DNA of 64,000 nt, taken from assembly GCF_015354445.1 (NCBI RefSeq), contig NZ_JADKYT010000003.1, forward strand, positions 372,001-436,000, written 5' to 3'. The stretch's first letter is position 1; every line of letters begins with the position of its first letter. A program made the position numbers and the translations under genes. The notes under the pieces are model-generated. The model had not been told where the DNA came from, did not search any database, and saw only the letters and a list, made by a program, of their open reading frames with translations. Below, one piece after another: positions 46,849 to 55,800 of this stretch. The DNA is from Methylophilus sp. QUAN (GTDB lineage Bacteria; Pseudomonadota; Gammaproteobacteria; Burkholderiales; Methylophilaceae).

Positions 46849-47013
46849 TTAAAAATCAACGAAACCAATGGCAAACGCCATCATAATCAAGACGGCGATC
46901 AACAGGGTCAACGCACGTCCTGGATCCATACCCCAACTCACGCGGTAAAGACCGGTACGAAAAGCATGGATTAAAGCAAGCGTGAAAATCACTATCAGCA
47001 GCGTCCCCAGCAT
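46849..47013 (-). CDS. 54-residue two-helix membrane protein, divergent DUF3309-like
   Basis: A small gene with a perfect GGAGG five bases before its ATG. Two hydrophobic helices (about 1-17 and 34-51) are joined by a loop with W-G-x-x-P. Aligned with the DUF3309 protein at 52080 it keeps LALI-x-A, the T and Y of TWPY, WG, P and L-x-L, about 11 of 27 positions. It lacks the family PTWPYS motif. It also has the same upstream element as both DUF3309 genes. Role unknown; membrane stress is a guess. Confidence 0.75.
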   Translation of the reverse strand: MLGTLLIVIFTLALIHAFRTGLYRVSWGMDPGRALTLLIAVLIMMAFAIGFVDF

Positions 47014-47370
47014 ATCGCCCTCCTGCAATCAAGCCTCCACGACAGCACGGTCAGCGAGAGGCATCTAATGGTTGAAGCAAGGAATAGTTACATCTATTAC
47101 AGGCTTCATTATGGCGCATCGCCTGGCGAAAAACGAGGTGACTTATACTGAATCCATTGTAGGAATGATCGGACAAAGATGTGAGACGTAAGTGCCCACA
47201 TACTTAACAGGCTATCAGCGTTCCAGGGACGCTTTAAAAAGTGAAATAAACAGCCATTTACTGATGCTGTGCATGAAATTCTGACAGGCGTATCAGGCAC
47301 ATACGGATAAAAAAATCGCCTGCGGCTCAGTAATGTGAAGTGTCCTCTCAATATCCTTATGGAGTTTGAT
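47014..47370. other. Intergenic region, 357 bp
   Basis: Lies between the minus-strand 54-residue gene and the plus-strand 57-residue gene. It contains the conserved element at 47148-47175. Overlapping short frames show no family features or ribosome binding sites. Nothing else is recognised. Confidence 0.6.
47148..47175 (-). promoter_or_regulatory. Conserved element, copy A
   Basis: Minus strand: TGTCCGATC followed by ATTCCTACAATGGATTCAG. The core ATTCCTACA-N5-ATTCAG is shared with copies B, C and D. It ends 134 bp upstream of the 54-residue gene and is immediately followed by TATAAG. Confidence 0.75.
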
Positions 47371-47544
47371 ATGTCTACGATTCATATCCTGCATCAGCAT
47401 GACCAGGCTCAGCAACAGATCAACCCGCACCCTGCATTTCCAGAAGAGACACATAAACCGATCAAACCGGACCCTGACACACCTTACGAACCAATAGAAC
47501 CTGCAGAGCCAGACGTGCAACCCGACATCATCGATGATGTTTAA
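47371..47544 (+). CDS. 57-residue acidic proline-rich protein
   Basis: Start chosen at ATG 47371, which has GGAG six bases upstream. After MSTIHILHQHDQAQQQ it is mostly Pro, Asp and Glu (KPDPDTPYEPIEPAEPDVQP) and ends in IIDDV. No membrane segment or signal peptide. The frame is kept open without hydrophobic content, which is unlike random sequence. Its 3' end overlaps the convergent 100-residue gene by 17 bp. No family recognised. Confidence 0.55.
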   Translation: MSTIHILHQHDQAQQQINPHPAFPEETHKPIKPDPDTPYEPIEPAEPDVQPDIIDDV

Positions 47545-47830
47545 CACTGGCTGCAAAATAGCCGGCTTTGGTCAACCGGAATGCTTCATGTAGCGGATCG
47601 ACCCATTGTTGTGTTTTGGCATAGGCAGTGCCTTGTAACAAGTCCTGCTGGCTTTTCTGTTGTGCATACCATACCCCGCTTAATTGCTTAACGTTCAAGG
47701 CTTCTCCTGCCAACCGCTGAAAATGATGTACAAAAATATCCAGCAATAAGCGTGCACTCCCCTCAGCAGGCTGCATGCCTTTTTGCCTACCCTGATTTGT
47801 ATATTGATTCATTTGCATCTCGCCATGCAT
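47528..47830 (-). CDS. 100-residue soluble hypothetical protein
   Basis: Starts 3 bp after the DUF3309 stop. Its ribosome binding site GGAGG is part of the last codons of that gene, so the two are translationally coupled. Sequence is hydrophilic with a helical middle (LLLDIFVHHFQRLAGEALN), then WYAQQKSQQDLLQG and QQWVDPLHEAFRLT. No motif or family recognised. It is probably in the same operon and under the same upstream element (copy B). Confidence 0.7.
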   Translation of the reverse strand: MHGEMQMNQYTNQGRQKGMQPAEGSARLLLDIFVHHFQRLAGEALNVKQLSGVWYAQQKSQQDLLQGTAYAKTQQWVDPLHEAFRLTKAGYFAASVKHHR

Positions 47831-47833
47831 CTC

Positions 47834-47986
47834 TTATCCTCCAGAAAATGTCAGCAGCAACAATGCCAACAGCAACAAACCAAAGCCACCACTTGGGAAA
47901 TAACCCCAGTTTGCACTATGGGGCCAGGCGGGCAAAGCACCAATCAGTGCGATAACGAGAATAATAATGAGGACAGTGCTGAACAT
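47834..47986 (-). CDS. DUF3309 family membrane peptide
   Basis: 50 residues with two hydrophobic helices. The family loop ALPAWPHSANWGYFPSGG is clear. GGAGC lies before two ATGs; I use the second (47986) by spacing. First gene of a two-gene operon with the 100-residue gene. Conserved element B lies 109 bp upstream. DUF3309 has no assigned function. Confidence 0.88.
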   Translation of the reverse strand: MFSTVLIIILVIALIGALPAWPHSANWGYFPSGGFGLLLLALLLLTFSGG

Positions 47987-48095
47987 CATGCGCTCCAGTC
48001 ATCGATTCAAACCGGCCACAAAAGCAAGCCTGAATACCAAAGTGAGTAAGGCTTCATCATGCCGTCATCACCTGATGCTGACCATGACACTGTGG

Positions 48096-48119
48096 CTGAA
48101 TTTGCTGTAGGAATGAATA
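48096..48119 (-). promoter_or_regulatory. Conserved element, copy B
   Basis: Minus strand core ATTCCTACAGCAAATTCAG, preceded by TTATTC rather than the TGTCCGAT seen in A and D. It ends 109 bp upstream of the DUF3309 start at 47986. A longer reading of the divergent DUF421 gene would cover this site. Confidence 0.65.
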
Positions 48120-48241
48120 AGGCACTTTTTTTTCATCGTCGGCATAGCTGGTTTTTCCTACAACAAGTGCATCTGGCGCTGATAAATACCCTCGCCTTAT
48201 TTTTGTACACTCTCTGCACATCATTAAATGTGGCGAATGAG

Positions 48242-48721
48242 ATGGATACAGCGGCGTTCAGCTTAAGCGTTCCCCTGTGGGAAATCGTGATTCGAGGATC
48301 TATCGTCTATTGGTTCCTGTTTTTTATTTTCAGATCCATCTTGCGCCGGGATATGGGCAGTGTCGGCGTCGGGGATTTTTTGTTTGTGGTCATTGTGGCC
48401 GATGCCTCCCAAAACGCTATGAGCGGGGATGCCAAATCGATCCTGGACGGCCTGGCATTGATCAGCGTATTGGTTTTCTGGAATCTGTTGATAGACTGGC
48501 TGAGCTATAAAAACGAATGGGTCAGACGCGTGATGGAAGCGCCGCCGCTGGTACTGGTCCGCCACGGCGTACTGCAAACCCGTGCCATGCGACGCGAATT
48601 CATTAGCAAAGACGATATTCTGGCCAAGCTGCGAGAAGAAGGGATTGAGCATTTATCCGCAGTAAAACAAATGCAATTAGAGTCAGATGGTCAGCTCAGT
48701 ATTATTCACGACGATAAGTAA
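48242..48721 (+). CDS. DUF421 (YetF/YcaP-like) membrane protein
   Basis: About 159 residues from ATG 48242: three membrane helices (VIRGSIVYWFLFFIFRS, GVGDFLFVVIVADASQNAM, ALISVLVFWNLLIDWL), then a soluble YetF-type domain with VLVRHGVLQTRAMRREFISKDDILAKLREEGI. The ADASQNAM motif is typical. The frame is open back to an ATG at 48059 with AAGG upstream, but that extension is not family-like and would include conserved element B. Function unknown; such proteins occur in stress settings. Confidence 0.85.
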   Translation: MDTAAFSLSVPLWEIVIRGSIVYWFLFFIFRSILRRDMGSVGVGDFLFVVIVADASQNAMSGDAKSILDGLALISVLVFWNLLIDWLSYKNEWVRRVMEAPPLVLVRHGVLQTRAMRREFISKDDILAKLREEGIEHLSAVKQMQLESDGQLSIIHDDK

Positions 48722-48973
48722 CAATGACTTTCTTCAAATTAACGTTTATTCTCACGCTGTAAAAGTGACGCAGCTTCATGTGCCTCTCACCGCCTCAAGA
48801 TCGATATTCAAATAACACTAACGAAAAGAACTATGCTTATCATTCTTGCACTCCGCGCCCGTTCCATGACCTTCAGGTTGCATACACCTATCCCATGACC
48901 CATCGGCCAGCCACTACACGCTGGCCAATCTGTAAGGATAGCGATGAAACTGACTGTTGGAAGGAGGCATCAC

Positions 48974-50584
48974 ATGGATCACCTATTAAAGAAAAGCTGG
49001 CGTAACAAAAAAATTGTCACTGGCATTACCGTTCTACTGATTGCCATCACCGCCTCCATTTCCATCTTTCTATCTTTAATCATTGCCCATAACCAGGCGG
49101 TTTCAAAAGAAACCAAACACCTGCGGGAAATCACTTCCGGCGTATTAATGCGCATGAGCACTACACGGCAACAGTTTGCCAATGTGGTGAATTACTTTTC
49201 TTCTATCGCCGAACAGGACGCTTGCCTGCCACAACAGGTACAAAAGATGCAGGAATTCAATGTGTCAGGATTCTTCTTGCAGGGCGTGGCACATATCCGT
49301 GACAACAAAATCCTCTGCTCATCTATTTCCGAATTGCTGGATGGGATGGAACTCGGTCAGCCCTACCGGACTGAGCCCGATGGCACCAAGGTATGGTCCA
49401 ACATCAAGATTGCAGACTGGCAAGACCGGCATCTGGTGATTTTCGAAAAATCCGGCTGGGCCATCATGTTTGTACCCAGCCACGCCATAGAAGCCCTGGA
49501 TAACTCCGAGGTTGCCATCGGCGTGTTCAGCATTCAGTCGCACCGGCTATATACCAGCAAGGGAGAGATTGCAACAGCCTGGCTACAAAGATACCAAGGT
49601 AAGCAAGCACTTACTTTTATTGATAAAGAGCGCCAGATGCTGGTGTATATTGCACCCAACCAGCTGAATGTCACCGCAGTGGTGGCCGCCATCCCACTTA
49701 AGGATATCAATGATGATATCGTGACTTTTATTCAAATCCTGATCCCGCTGGCCATCATTGTCGGCCTGTTATTGGGCGGGCTATTTGTCTATATGCAGCG
49801 CACCAGGTACTCGACTAAATCGGCCATTTTGCGCGCGTTAGCAAATGATGAGTTTTACCTGGAATATCAGCCCATCATGCATTTGCATCACAATACTTGT
49901 GTCGGCGCCGAAGCATTGATTCGATGGCGAACGCCGGATAATACCTTCATCAGTCCGGACACGTTTATCCCCGCCGCCGAAGCGGCAGGCGTCATTTGCC
50001 AAATCACGCAACGCGTGTTTGAACTCGTGGCGAAAGACATGCGCAATGCATTTAATACCCATCAGGATTTTCATGTCGGCATCAATATTTCCTCGCACGA
50101 CATTCGCTCAGGCCACTTATTATCACTGATTAAAAACCTGACCAAATCCAGCGGAGCATCAGGCGGGCAACTCCTGATTGAAGTCACCGAACGTGGTTTT
50201 CTCGATGATGACGATGCGCTCACGACCATCAAGGATATTCGCGATTGCGGTGTACGTGTAGCGATTGATGACTTCGGGACAGGTTACTCCAGCCTGTCTT
50301 ACCTGACCAAGTTCCAGCTGGATTACCTTAAGATCGATAAGACTTTTGTCGACTCCGTGGGCACCGACGCGGTCACCAGCCACGTCGCTTTTCATATTAT
50401 TGAAATGGCGAAAACGTTACAGCTGGATATGGTGGCTGAAGGCGTGGAAACGGCAGCGCAAGCAGAAATCCTGCAAGCACGTGGTGTCAAATATGTACAG
50501 GGCTGGTTATTCTCAAAATCACTCAAACGAAAAGATTTTTACGCTTACCTGGACAAACACCCACCGATCACACAGGCCACTTAA
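48974..50584 (+). CDS. CSS-domain EAL phosphodiesterase
   Basis: 536 residues; start chosen at ATG 48974 because AAGGAGG precedes it at ideal spacing. TM1 about 14-34, a periplasmic CSS domain with the CSS motif in ILCSSISEL and a further Cys in DACLPQ, TM2 about 255-278, then EAL (GAEALIRWRTPDN, INISSHDIRSG, IDDFGTGYSSLSYL). EAL catalytic residues appear intact and there is no GGDEF. CSS-EAL enzymes are thought to be redox-controlled through the periplasmic cysteines and degrade cyclic-di-GMP. Confidence 0.92.
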   Translation: MDHLLKKSWRNKKIVTGITVLLIAITASISIFLSLIIAHNQAVSKETKHLREITSGVLMRMSTTRQQFANVVNYFSSIAEQDACLPQQVQKMQEFNVSGFFLQGVAHIRDNKILCSSISELLDGMELGQPYRTEPDGTKVWSNIKIADWQDRHLVIFEKSGWAIMFVPSHAIEALDNSEVAIGVFSIQSHRLYTSKGEIATAWLQRYQGKQALTFIDKERQMLVYIAPNQLNVTAVVAAIPLKDINDDIVTFIQILIPLAIIVGLLLGGLFVYMQRTRYSTKSAILRALANDEFYLEYQPIMHLHHNTCVGAEALIRWRTPDNTFISPDTFIPAAEAAGVICQITQRVFELVAKDMRNAFNTHQDFHVGINISSHDIRSGHLLSLIKNLTKSSGASGGQLLIEVTERGFLDDDDALTTIKDIRDCGVRVAIDDFGTGYSSLSYLTKFQLDYLKIDKTFVDSVGTDAVTSHVAFHIIEMAKTLQLDMVAEGVETAAQAEILQARGVKYVQGWLFSKSLKRKDFYAYLDKHPPITQAT

Positions 50585-50635
50585 GATATAAAAAATCTAT
50601 TTTAAAACGTAAGCAAGCGCTCACACCATACGTGA

Positions 50636-51595
50636 TTATTTTTGAGACTGACGGATTTCAGCCAGCGTCTGTGCAAGTTGAGATTTTAACTGTTGATTGT
50701 CCCCGGCCAAGGCGAGCCCTTTCTCGGCAACCGTTTCTGCCTGAGTGATGTGCTTTTGTGCAAGCAGCACATTGGCTAAATTATTATAAGCGGCGGCTGA
50801 AGCAGGATGTACGTCGGTCATATGCTGGAAAGTGGCCGCAGCCAACGGCAAATCATTGTCGGCATAGGCCGCATTACCCAAGCCCATCAATAGCACCGGG
50901 TGATCGGGCCACTGATTGACGGCGGCCTGATACGCTGTTTTTCGCGCAGTTACTGAGGTGTTCTTCTCATAAGCCACCAAAGCCTTGGCGACATCGTCTG
51001 CGCCTACACTGACGGGCAACCTGCCTGGGGCTAATGCCACAAATGCCCAATGCTCACTCCGTGCCCATGTGCGCTGAAATGCACTGAGCGACATTTCAAA
51101 ACGCTCATAAGTACCTGAGCGCAACCACAACAACTCTTTATCCAGATCATAACCAACGACGACGGCATAATGCCATGAGGGGACCCACGAAAAACCAAGG
51201 TTCTGCATGACTACCACCACATTGCCCGCAGCCACCTCCTGCATCACAGCATCCAGTTGCGGCGGGATTTTTACCGCCACTGCGCCGTGCCGTCTGGCAG
51301 CAGCCAGCATTTCAATCTGCAGGCTGCCCTGACGGCTGGGTACATATACCTCAGGGGTCAGTTGCGCTGGGGTCACTTGAATATTGGCCGCCCCCAATGC
51401 CGTTGCCAGCGCGGCCGGGCCACACTGGTATTGTGCCTGCGGGAAAAAAGGCGTGTCCGTCAGTTCGGCATGGCGTGGCAACTGGGTATTGTGCGTGGCT
51501 TCACGCACCCCTGTCGCCGCACATGCGCTTAACAGGCACAAAAAAGCCAGCAGGCTTAGGTGGCGCAAACTGGCTTTGATGGCACTCATAGACAT
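50636..51595 (-). CDS. PA2778 family lipoprotein cysteine peptidase with TPR
   Basis: 319 residues. Signal peptide with lipobox LSAC (Cys about 25). A C39-like papain-fold domain follows: the catalytic Cys is in QYQCGPAALATAL, the His in SWHYAVVVGYD. TPR repeats lie at about 225-310 (HPVLLMGLGNAAYADNDLPLA, SAAAYNNLANVLLAQ). It is the second gene of a PA2779-PA2778 pair, 16 bp after its partner. Substrate unknown. Confidence 0.88.
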   Translation of the reverse strand: MSMSAIKASLRHLSLLAFLCLLSACAATGVREATHNTQLPRHAELTDTPFFPQAQYQCGPAALATALGAANIQVTPAQLTPEVYVPSRQGSLQIEMLAAARRHGAVAVKIPPQLDAVMQEVAAGNVVVVMQNLGFSWVPSWHYAVVVGYDLDKELLWLRSGTYERFEMSLSAFQRTWARSEHWAFVALAPGRLPVSVGADDVAKALVAYEKNTSVTARKTAYQAAVNQWPDHPVLLMGLGNAAYADNDLPLAAATFQHMTDVHPASAAAYNNLANVLLAQKHITQAETVAEKGLALAGDNQQLKSQLAQTLAEIRQSQK

Positions 51596-51611
51596 ATCCA
51601 GAGGTACGGTC

Positions 51612-52010
51612 TTAACGCACTGAACGTGTGAATGGGAAGATTTTTGTGAAGCCTAAAATATCAGTCAGCAACAATACAAAGAATACGAGCACAATCGCAC
51701 CAATAATGCCGCCGCCAGCAGGTGCTTTATCCAGTTGAGAGGCGAGGTTATTCGCTTCGTCATCGGTCAATGCCGCCACGCGTGATTTGGCTTCTGCAGG
51801 ATCAATACCACGCTTCACCAACTCAGACTGCACCTCATCGCGTGAAAGTATCTCTACGATTTTGGCTCGGTCTTGCGCGCCTTTGGCCGATATCGTCGAT
51901 TCAGCGACTTGATCAGTGCCAATCATGGCTGCCTGTACAGCTTGCATAGACCCAGTAAATAAGAGCGAAGCTGCTAAAAAAATACTTAAAAAACGTTTAG
52001 CCATCATCAT
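51612..52010 (-). CDS. PA2779 family protein
   Basis: 132 residues from ATG 52010, with AGGA upstream. Signal peptide (ending VQA), a helical body (RDEVQSELVKRGIDPAEAKSRVAALTDDEANNL) and a C-terminal membrane helix (GGIIGAIVLVFFVLLLTDILG). The sequence closely fits the family always paired with the PA2778 peptidase encoded next, so it is a likely partner or substrate. Its upstream gene (DUF3309) lies 69 bp away on the same strand. Confidence 0.88.
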   Translation of the reverse strand: MMMAKRFLSIFLAASLLFTGSMQAVQAAMIGTDQVAESTISAKGAQDRAKIVEILSRDEVQSELVKRGIDPAEAKSRVAALTDDEANNLASQLDKAPAGGGIIGAIVLVFFVLLLTDILGFTKIFPFTRSVR

Positions 52011-52079
52011 GATCAGTTCCTTTATGTAGAGATTGAATTGGGCACACTTACCACCGTAAAACCACCTCAGGCGCACGAA

Positions 52080-52235
52080 CTATAGCCGCCCCGTGAGCGC
52101 AAGAATCAGCAATATCAGAATGATCAAGCTCAGGCCGCCACTTGGGTAATAACCCCAACCAGCACTGTAAGGCCAGGTAGGCAAGGCACCGATTAAAGCC
52201 AAAATCAAAATCACCAGCAGCAGGGCTCTCAGCAT
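52080..52235 (-). CDS. DUF3309 family membrane peptide
   Basis: 51 residues, two hydrophobic helices, family loop ALPTWPYSAGWGYYPSGG complete. The ATG at 52235 has GGAGT upstream; an ATG at 52240 is out of frame. Conserved element C lies 115 bp upstream. The gene may lead into the PA2779-PA2778 genes 69 bp downstream. Confidence 0.92.
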   Translation of the reverse strand: MLRALLLVILILALIGALPTWPYSAGWGYYPSGGLSLIILILLILALTGRL

Positions 52236-52576
52236 AGCATGTACTCCTCAGGCAAACGATTGCCAGTGATACTGTCAATCAGCGTATTGGTATTAAATGC
52301 GTGAGGCTCCATCATGCGGACAAACCATCCCTAATAACATGTCACAACGGCTGAATTTATTGTAGGAATAGTCCGATACAGGGCGTTGCTTGGAATAAAA
52401 CCTTGCTAGCAACATGCAATGGTGGAGAAAAAAGACCATCCCCTATCCAGCCGGCATTCTCTCAGGCTCAAGCATAAAAATATAACAGACACGCAAAGAG
52501 TTCTCTCATTCCGCCATGCAATGCTTTACTATCACATACAATTTAATTTGTATAAAAGAATGTATCCTGGGAGAGA
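52236..52576. other. Intergenic region, 341 bp
   Basis: Lies between divergent DUF3309 and the GGDEF-EAL gene. It holds conserved element C (52351-52380). Right part AT-rich (about 52480-52565), with possible plus-strand promoter sequence near TTTAATTTGTATAAAA. No gene seen. Confidence 0.6.
52351..52380 (-). promoter_or_regulatory. Conserved element, copy C
   Basis: Minus strand: TGTATCGGACT then ATTCCTACAATAAATTCAG. It ends 115 bp upstream of the DUF3309 ATG at 52235. The core matches A, B and D. The upstream arm CGGAC differs in phase from the TGTCCGAT of A and D. Confidence 0.75.
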
Positions 52577-54805
52577 ATGGATGAGGCTGAATGCCGCAAC
52601 ACATCCATGTTCAGCATGATCAAACAATGCATTTTACTTATGGCAACATGCCTGTCATTGTCACTGCCTGCGCAAGAAATTCTGCCTGGTAGCCTGTATG
52701 CCGCAGACAATTTGCAACGACTACATTTTTCAGCACAGGAAACCGACTGGATAAAACAGCATCGCAATATACGCGTTGCAGTGAGAAATGGCTGGATGCC
52801 GATTGAGTTTCAGTTAGAGAATCAAAAACATAAAGGCGTTTCGATTCAATATCTGCAAAAAATTAGCCAGCTCACCGGTTTGAAATTCACCATTGTCGAT
52901 TACCACGACAACATCACCAGCAACGAGGCTTCACTCGTGACCGGTATCCGCGGCAAGCAGATGCCCGTGGGCTTCAGCCTACTGGCCACGCCTTACCTGG
53001 AAACGCCTAACGCCATTTATGTCGCGTCCCACAACAAACTTTACCAGAGCGAGATTCAACTGGACCAGCTGACCCACAAAACTGTGGCCGTTTTCAGAAA
53101 CGGGCCTTTATCTCAAAGGCTCAGCGAACTGGTGCCTGGCATCAAAATCAAACTGGTCGATATTGCAGATGAAGCCTTTGAATACCTGGATGCCGGGCTG
53201 GTAGATGCTTACGTCGGCAATGAGCTGGTACTTGACTACCACCTGGACTTCCACAAAATAAAGGCCATCAGGAAAAGTGGTGTCACCGCGATCACCAGTA
53301 CAGTATTTATGGCAGCCAGTGACACTGAGCCCATGCTACGCAGCATTTTGAATAAGGCCTCTCTGCAGATTGGCACCAATCCGCCAGATATTCTGGAGGC
53401 GTGGCGCAGATCACCCGAAAATCCACTGACCAAATATCTGGTGTCAGCCCTGTCTTTTTTTGCCGTGCTGTTACTGATCCAGTTATTTAAACTCTACCAG
53501 GCCAATAAAAAACAAGCCGTAGCGGCACAACATGCCATCTGGTTCCAGGCTAACCATGACTTTCTGACCAAGCTGCCGAACCGGTTTCAACTCAAAGATG
53601 AGCTTGACCAGGCACTACAGGCAGCCATGCGACACCCCAACACACTGGGTGTGATGATTATTGACCTGGACAATTTCAAGGAAATTAATGATACGGCAGG
53701 TCATGCTGTGGGCGATGAAGTGCTGATTAAAGTGGCTGCGCGTATCCAGTCTATCATCTTGCCACCCAACTTCACTGCCAGGTTTGGCGGAGATGAGTTC
53801 TTAATTGTGATTCAACAGGACGCCAGTGAAGAGAAGCTGCGCCAGCTTTGCGATCAACTGATTGCTGTCATGGCAGCGCCATTTACGATTCAGCAAAAAT
53901 CTTTCGTAGCTTCCATCAGCATTGGTGTGTCGCTGTTTCCCGACAACAGCCTGCAAGCGGAAGAGCTCATCATGTTTGCCGACCAGGCGCTTTACCAGGC
54001 CAAGCGCACGGGCAAGAACAAATTCATTCTATTTAACGAAGGCATGCACGATGCCTTTACCAGAAGAACGCACCTCAGCAATGAATTACGCTATGCTGTA
54101 CAAAAAAATCAGCTACATCTGCAATATCAGCCCATTTTCAATTTAACTGATTTACGCTGCGACAAAGTTGAAGCATTATTACGCTGGCAACATCCTGAAT
54201 TTGGCACCCTCTCGCCAGAAGCTTTTATCAGCATCGCAGAAGAGAACGGCTATATTATTGAACTTGGCGAGTGGGTATTCCAGCAAACCATCAGGGACTT
54301 CGAGCAGATTAACCAGCGCTTTGGCCAGGTAGAAATCTGCATCAATATTTCACCGTTACAACTCTCGCATTCAGCCCCCATTCACCATTTCATCTCCAAT
54401 CTGGCTGCCCGCAGTATATCTGGCGACCACTTTTGCTTTGAAATCACCGAAGGGCTACTGTTAGAGCCTTCAGGCAATGTGATTGAAACGCTCAACAGCA
54501 TTCATGAACACGGCATCAAACTGGCGATAGATGACTTTGGCACAGGCTATTCTTCGTTGGCCTACCTCAATAAATTCAAGATTGACTACGTCAAAATTGA
54601 TAAATCGTTTATCAATCAGATTACGTCCAATCTGAACGACCAGGCTTTATGCAAAACCATTATCTTCATGGGTAAACAGCTGAATATCAAACTGATTGCC
54701 GAAGGCGTTGAGACACTGGCACAGGAGAACATGCTGAAGGAAATGGGCTGCCAGTACTCGCAAGGCTATTACCGGGCACGGCCATCCGACCTGGATGATT
54801 TATAA
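52577..54805 (+). CDS. Solute-binding domain GGDEF-EAL protein
   Basis: 742 residues from ATG 52577 (GGGAG just upstream). Signal sequence, SBP_bac_3 periplasmic domain about 50-280 (RVAVRNGWMPIEFQLENQKHKGVSIQYLQ), TM about 287-305. GGDEF is intact in TARFGGDEFLIVIQQ and EAL is intact in KVEALLRWQHPEFG with IDDFGTGYSSLAYL. Inhibitory RxxD is absent. Domain order resembles the protein at 40.9 kb but has no PAS. The binding domain likely senses a periplasmic solute. An ATG at 52607 is a possible alternative start. Confidence 0.9.
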   Translation: MDEAECRNTSMFSMIKQCILLMATCLSLSLPAQEILPGSLYAADNLQRLHFSAQETDWIKQHRNIRVAVRNGWMPIEFQLENQKHKGVSIQYLQKISQLTGLKFTIVDYHDNITSNEASLVTGIRGKQMPVGFSLLATPYLETPNAIYVASHNKLYQSEIQLDQLTHKTVAVFRNGPLSQRLSELVPGIKIKLVDIADEAFEYLDAGLVDAYVGNELVLDYHLDFHKIKAIRKSGVTAITSTVFMAASDTEPMLRSILNKASLQIGTNPPDILEAWRRSPENPLTKYLVSALSFFAVLLLIQLFKLYQANKKQAVAAQHAIWFQANHDFLTKLPNRFQLKDELDQALQAAMRHPNTLGVMIIDLDNFKEINDTAGHAVGDEVLIKVAARIQSIILPPNFTARFGGDEFLIVIQQDASEEKLRQLCDQLIAVMAAPFTIQQKSFVASISIGVSLFPDNSLQAEELIMFADQALYQAKRTGKNKFILFNEGMHDAFTRRTHLSNELRYAVQKNQLHLQYQPIFNLTDLRCDKVEALLRWQHPEFGTLSPEAFISIAEENGYIIELGEWVFQQTIRDFEQINQRFGQVEICINISPLQLSHSAPIHHFISNLAARSISGDHFCFEITEGLLLEPSGNVIETLNSIHEHGIKLAIDDFGTGYSSLAYLNKFKIDYVKIDKSFINQITSNLNDQALCKTIIFMGKQLNIKLIAEGVETLAQENMLKEMGCQYSQGYYRARPSDLDDL

Positions 54806-54810
54806 CCCAT

Positions 54811-54842
54811 AAAACAAAAAAGACGCCTGAAGCTGGCGTCTT
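54811..54842. terminator. Terminator between convergent genes
   Basis: AAGACGCC (54820-54827) pairs with GGCGTCTT (54835-54842). The T-run is strong on the minus strand (complement of 54811-54820) and weak on the plus strand (TTCTCC). Confidence 0.8.
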
Positions 54843-54869
54843 CTCCTCACAGAGCTCACAGACTAACGG

Positions 54870-55661
54870 TTAGAAACTCTGCTCGCGAGAGGCGTGCAAT
54901 TTATCCAACTCGCTATTATTTTCTGCGGCGTGACACTCCAAAATATCGACGTCACCTTTACTAAAAGTCAGCCGTTCAACGGTGTTGATATTACCGGCAA
55001 ATTTATTGTCGAGTTCGCCGCACTTTTTGGCCCGGTGATTCACAAAATTCAAATAATCTTTTTTCCTGGCCTCCAACTGTGAAGCCGGGATAGAGCTATC
55101 GTTCATCACGTTCGTGTAAGCACTTCTTAATCGCAGCTCAGACACACTCCAGATATTAAAAACCAGCATTTTTCTGGAGGTTTCTTTTTGCTGCACAGGC
55201 TCGGCCACCGGCAGTGCCTGGCTGGCATGGATCTCTACCACTGGAGCCTGGGCCGGTTCAAGTTCACTGCTATCAGTTTTTCTAGATTTTTTGCTGCCCG
55301 GCTTGGACGCAGATTTTGCAGGGGCCACCGGTGCCGCTGCTGCCTCATCTTGCACTGCACTGGTAGTGGCCGGCGCTTCAGCCTTCACATCAGACACATT
55401 CACCTCAGGGCCAGCCTCTGACGCAATCTGTGTCTGCATGCGCATTTCCTGGCGGGAAAGGGCGGTATTGCCTTCTTCCTTGGATAGCAAACCAAATAGA
55501 ATGACCACGATCAAACCGATCAATATGACATTGACTTTGCCGATATCAACCGAACCGCGCTCGCAACTTGGCGACTTCACGGAGCGTTTTTCATCTCCCG
55601 CCAACCACGGCGCTGAGGCACGGCTAGCATGTGTGTTTCCAGGATGAAGCATATGTCTCAT
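54870..55661 (-). CDS. Single-pass membrane protein of unknown function
   Basis: About 263 residues from ATG 55661; a GTG at 55718 and an ATG at 55652 are alternatives, and none has a strong ribosome binding site. An N-terminal cytoplasmic stretch is followed by one TM helix (VNVILIGLIVVILFGLLS), an Ala/Pro/Glu/Lys-rich linker with KSASKPGSKKSRK, then a C-terminal domain (FNIWSVSELRLRSAYTNVMN...DYLNFVNHRAKKC) with two cysteines. No family recognised. Confidence 0.65.
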   Translation of the reverse strand: MRHMLHPGNTHASRASAPWLAGDEKRSVKSPSCERGSVDIGKVNVILIGLIVVILFGLLSKEEGNTALSRQEMRMQTQIASEAGPEVNVSDVKAEAPATTSAVQDEAAAAPVAPAKSASKPGSKKSRKTDSSELEPAQAPVVEIHASQALPVAEPVQQKETSRKMLVFNIWSVSELRLRSAYTNVMNDSSIPASQLEARKKDYLNFVNHRAKKCGELDNKFAGNINTVERLTFSKGDVDILECHAAENNSELDKLHASREQSF

Positions 55662-55800
55662 AAATTCTGTTATATGGTGTGTTGATACCAATCTTCCGCT
55701 CAATGTCGAACAATGCACTAAAACTGCCCAAGATTCAAGAATTTGTACTGACTGTATATCTTTCGGGCTTCATGTATCCAAGCCTGCATGAAGCAGGCCG

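Noticed and set aside
48059-48241. Long N-terminal extension of the DUF421 gene (62 residues)
   Set aside because: It does not resemble the family and would put the conserved regulatory element inside coding sequence. ATG 48242 gives the normal architecture.
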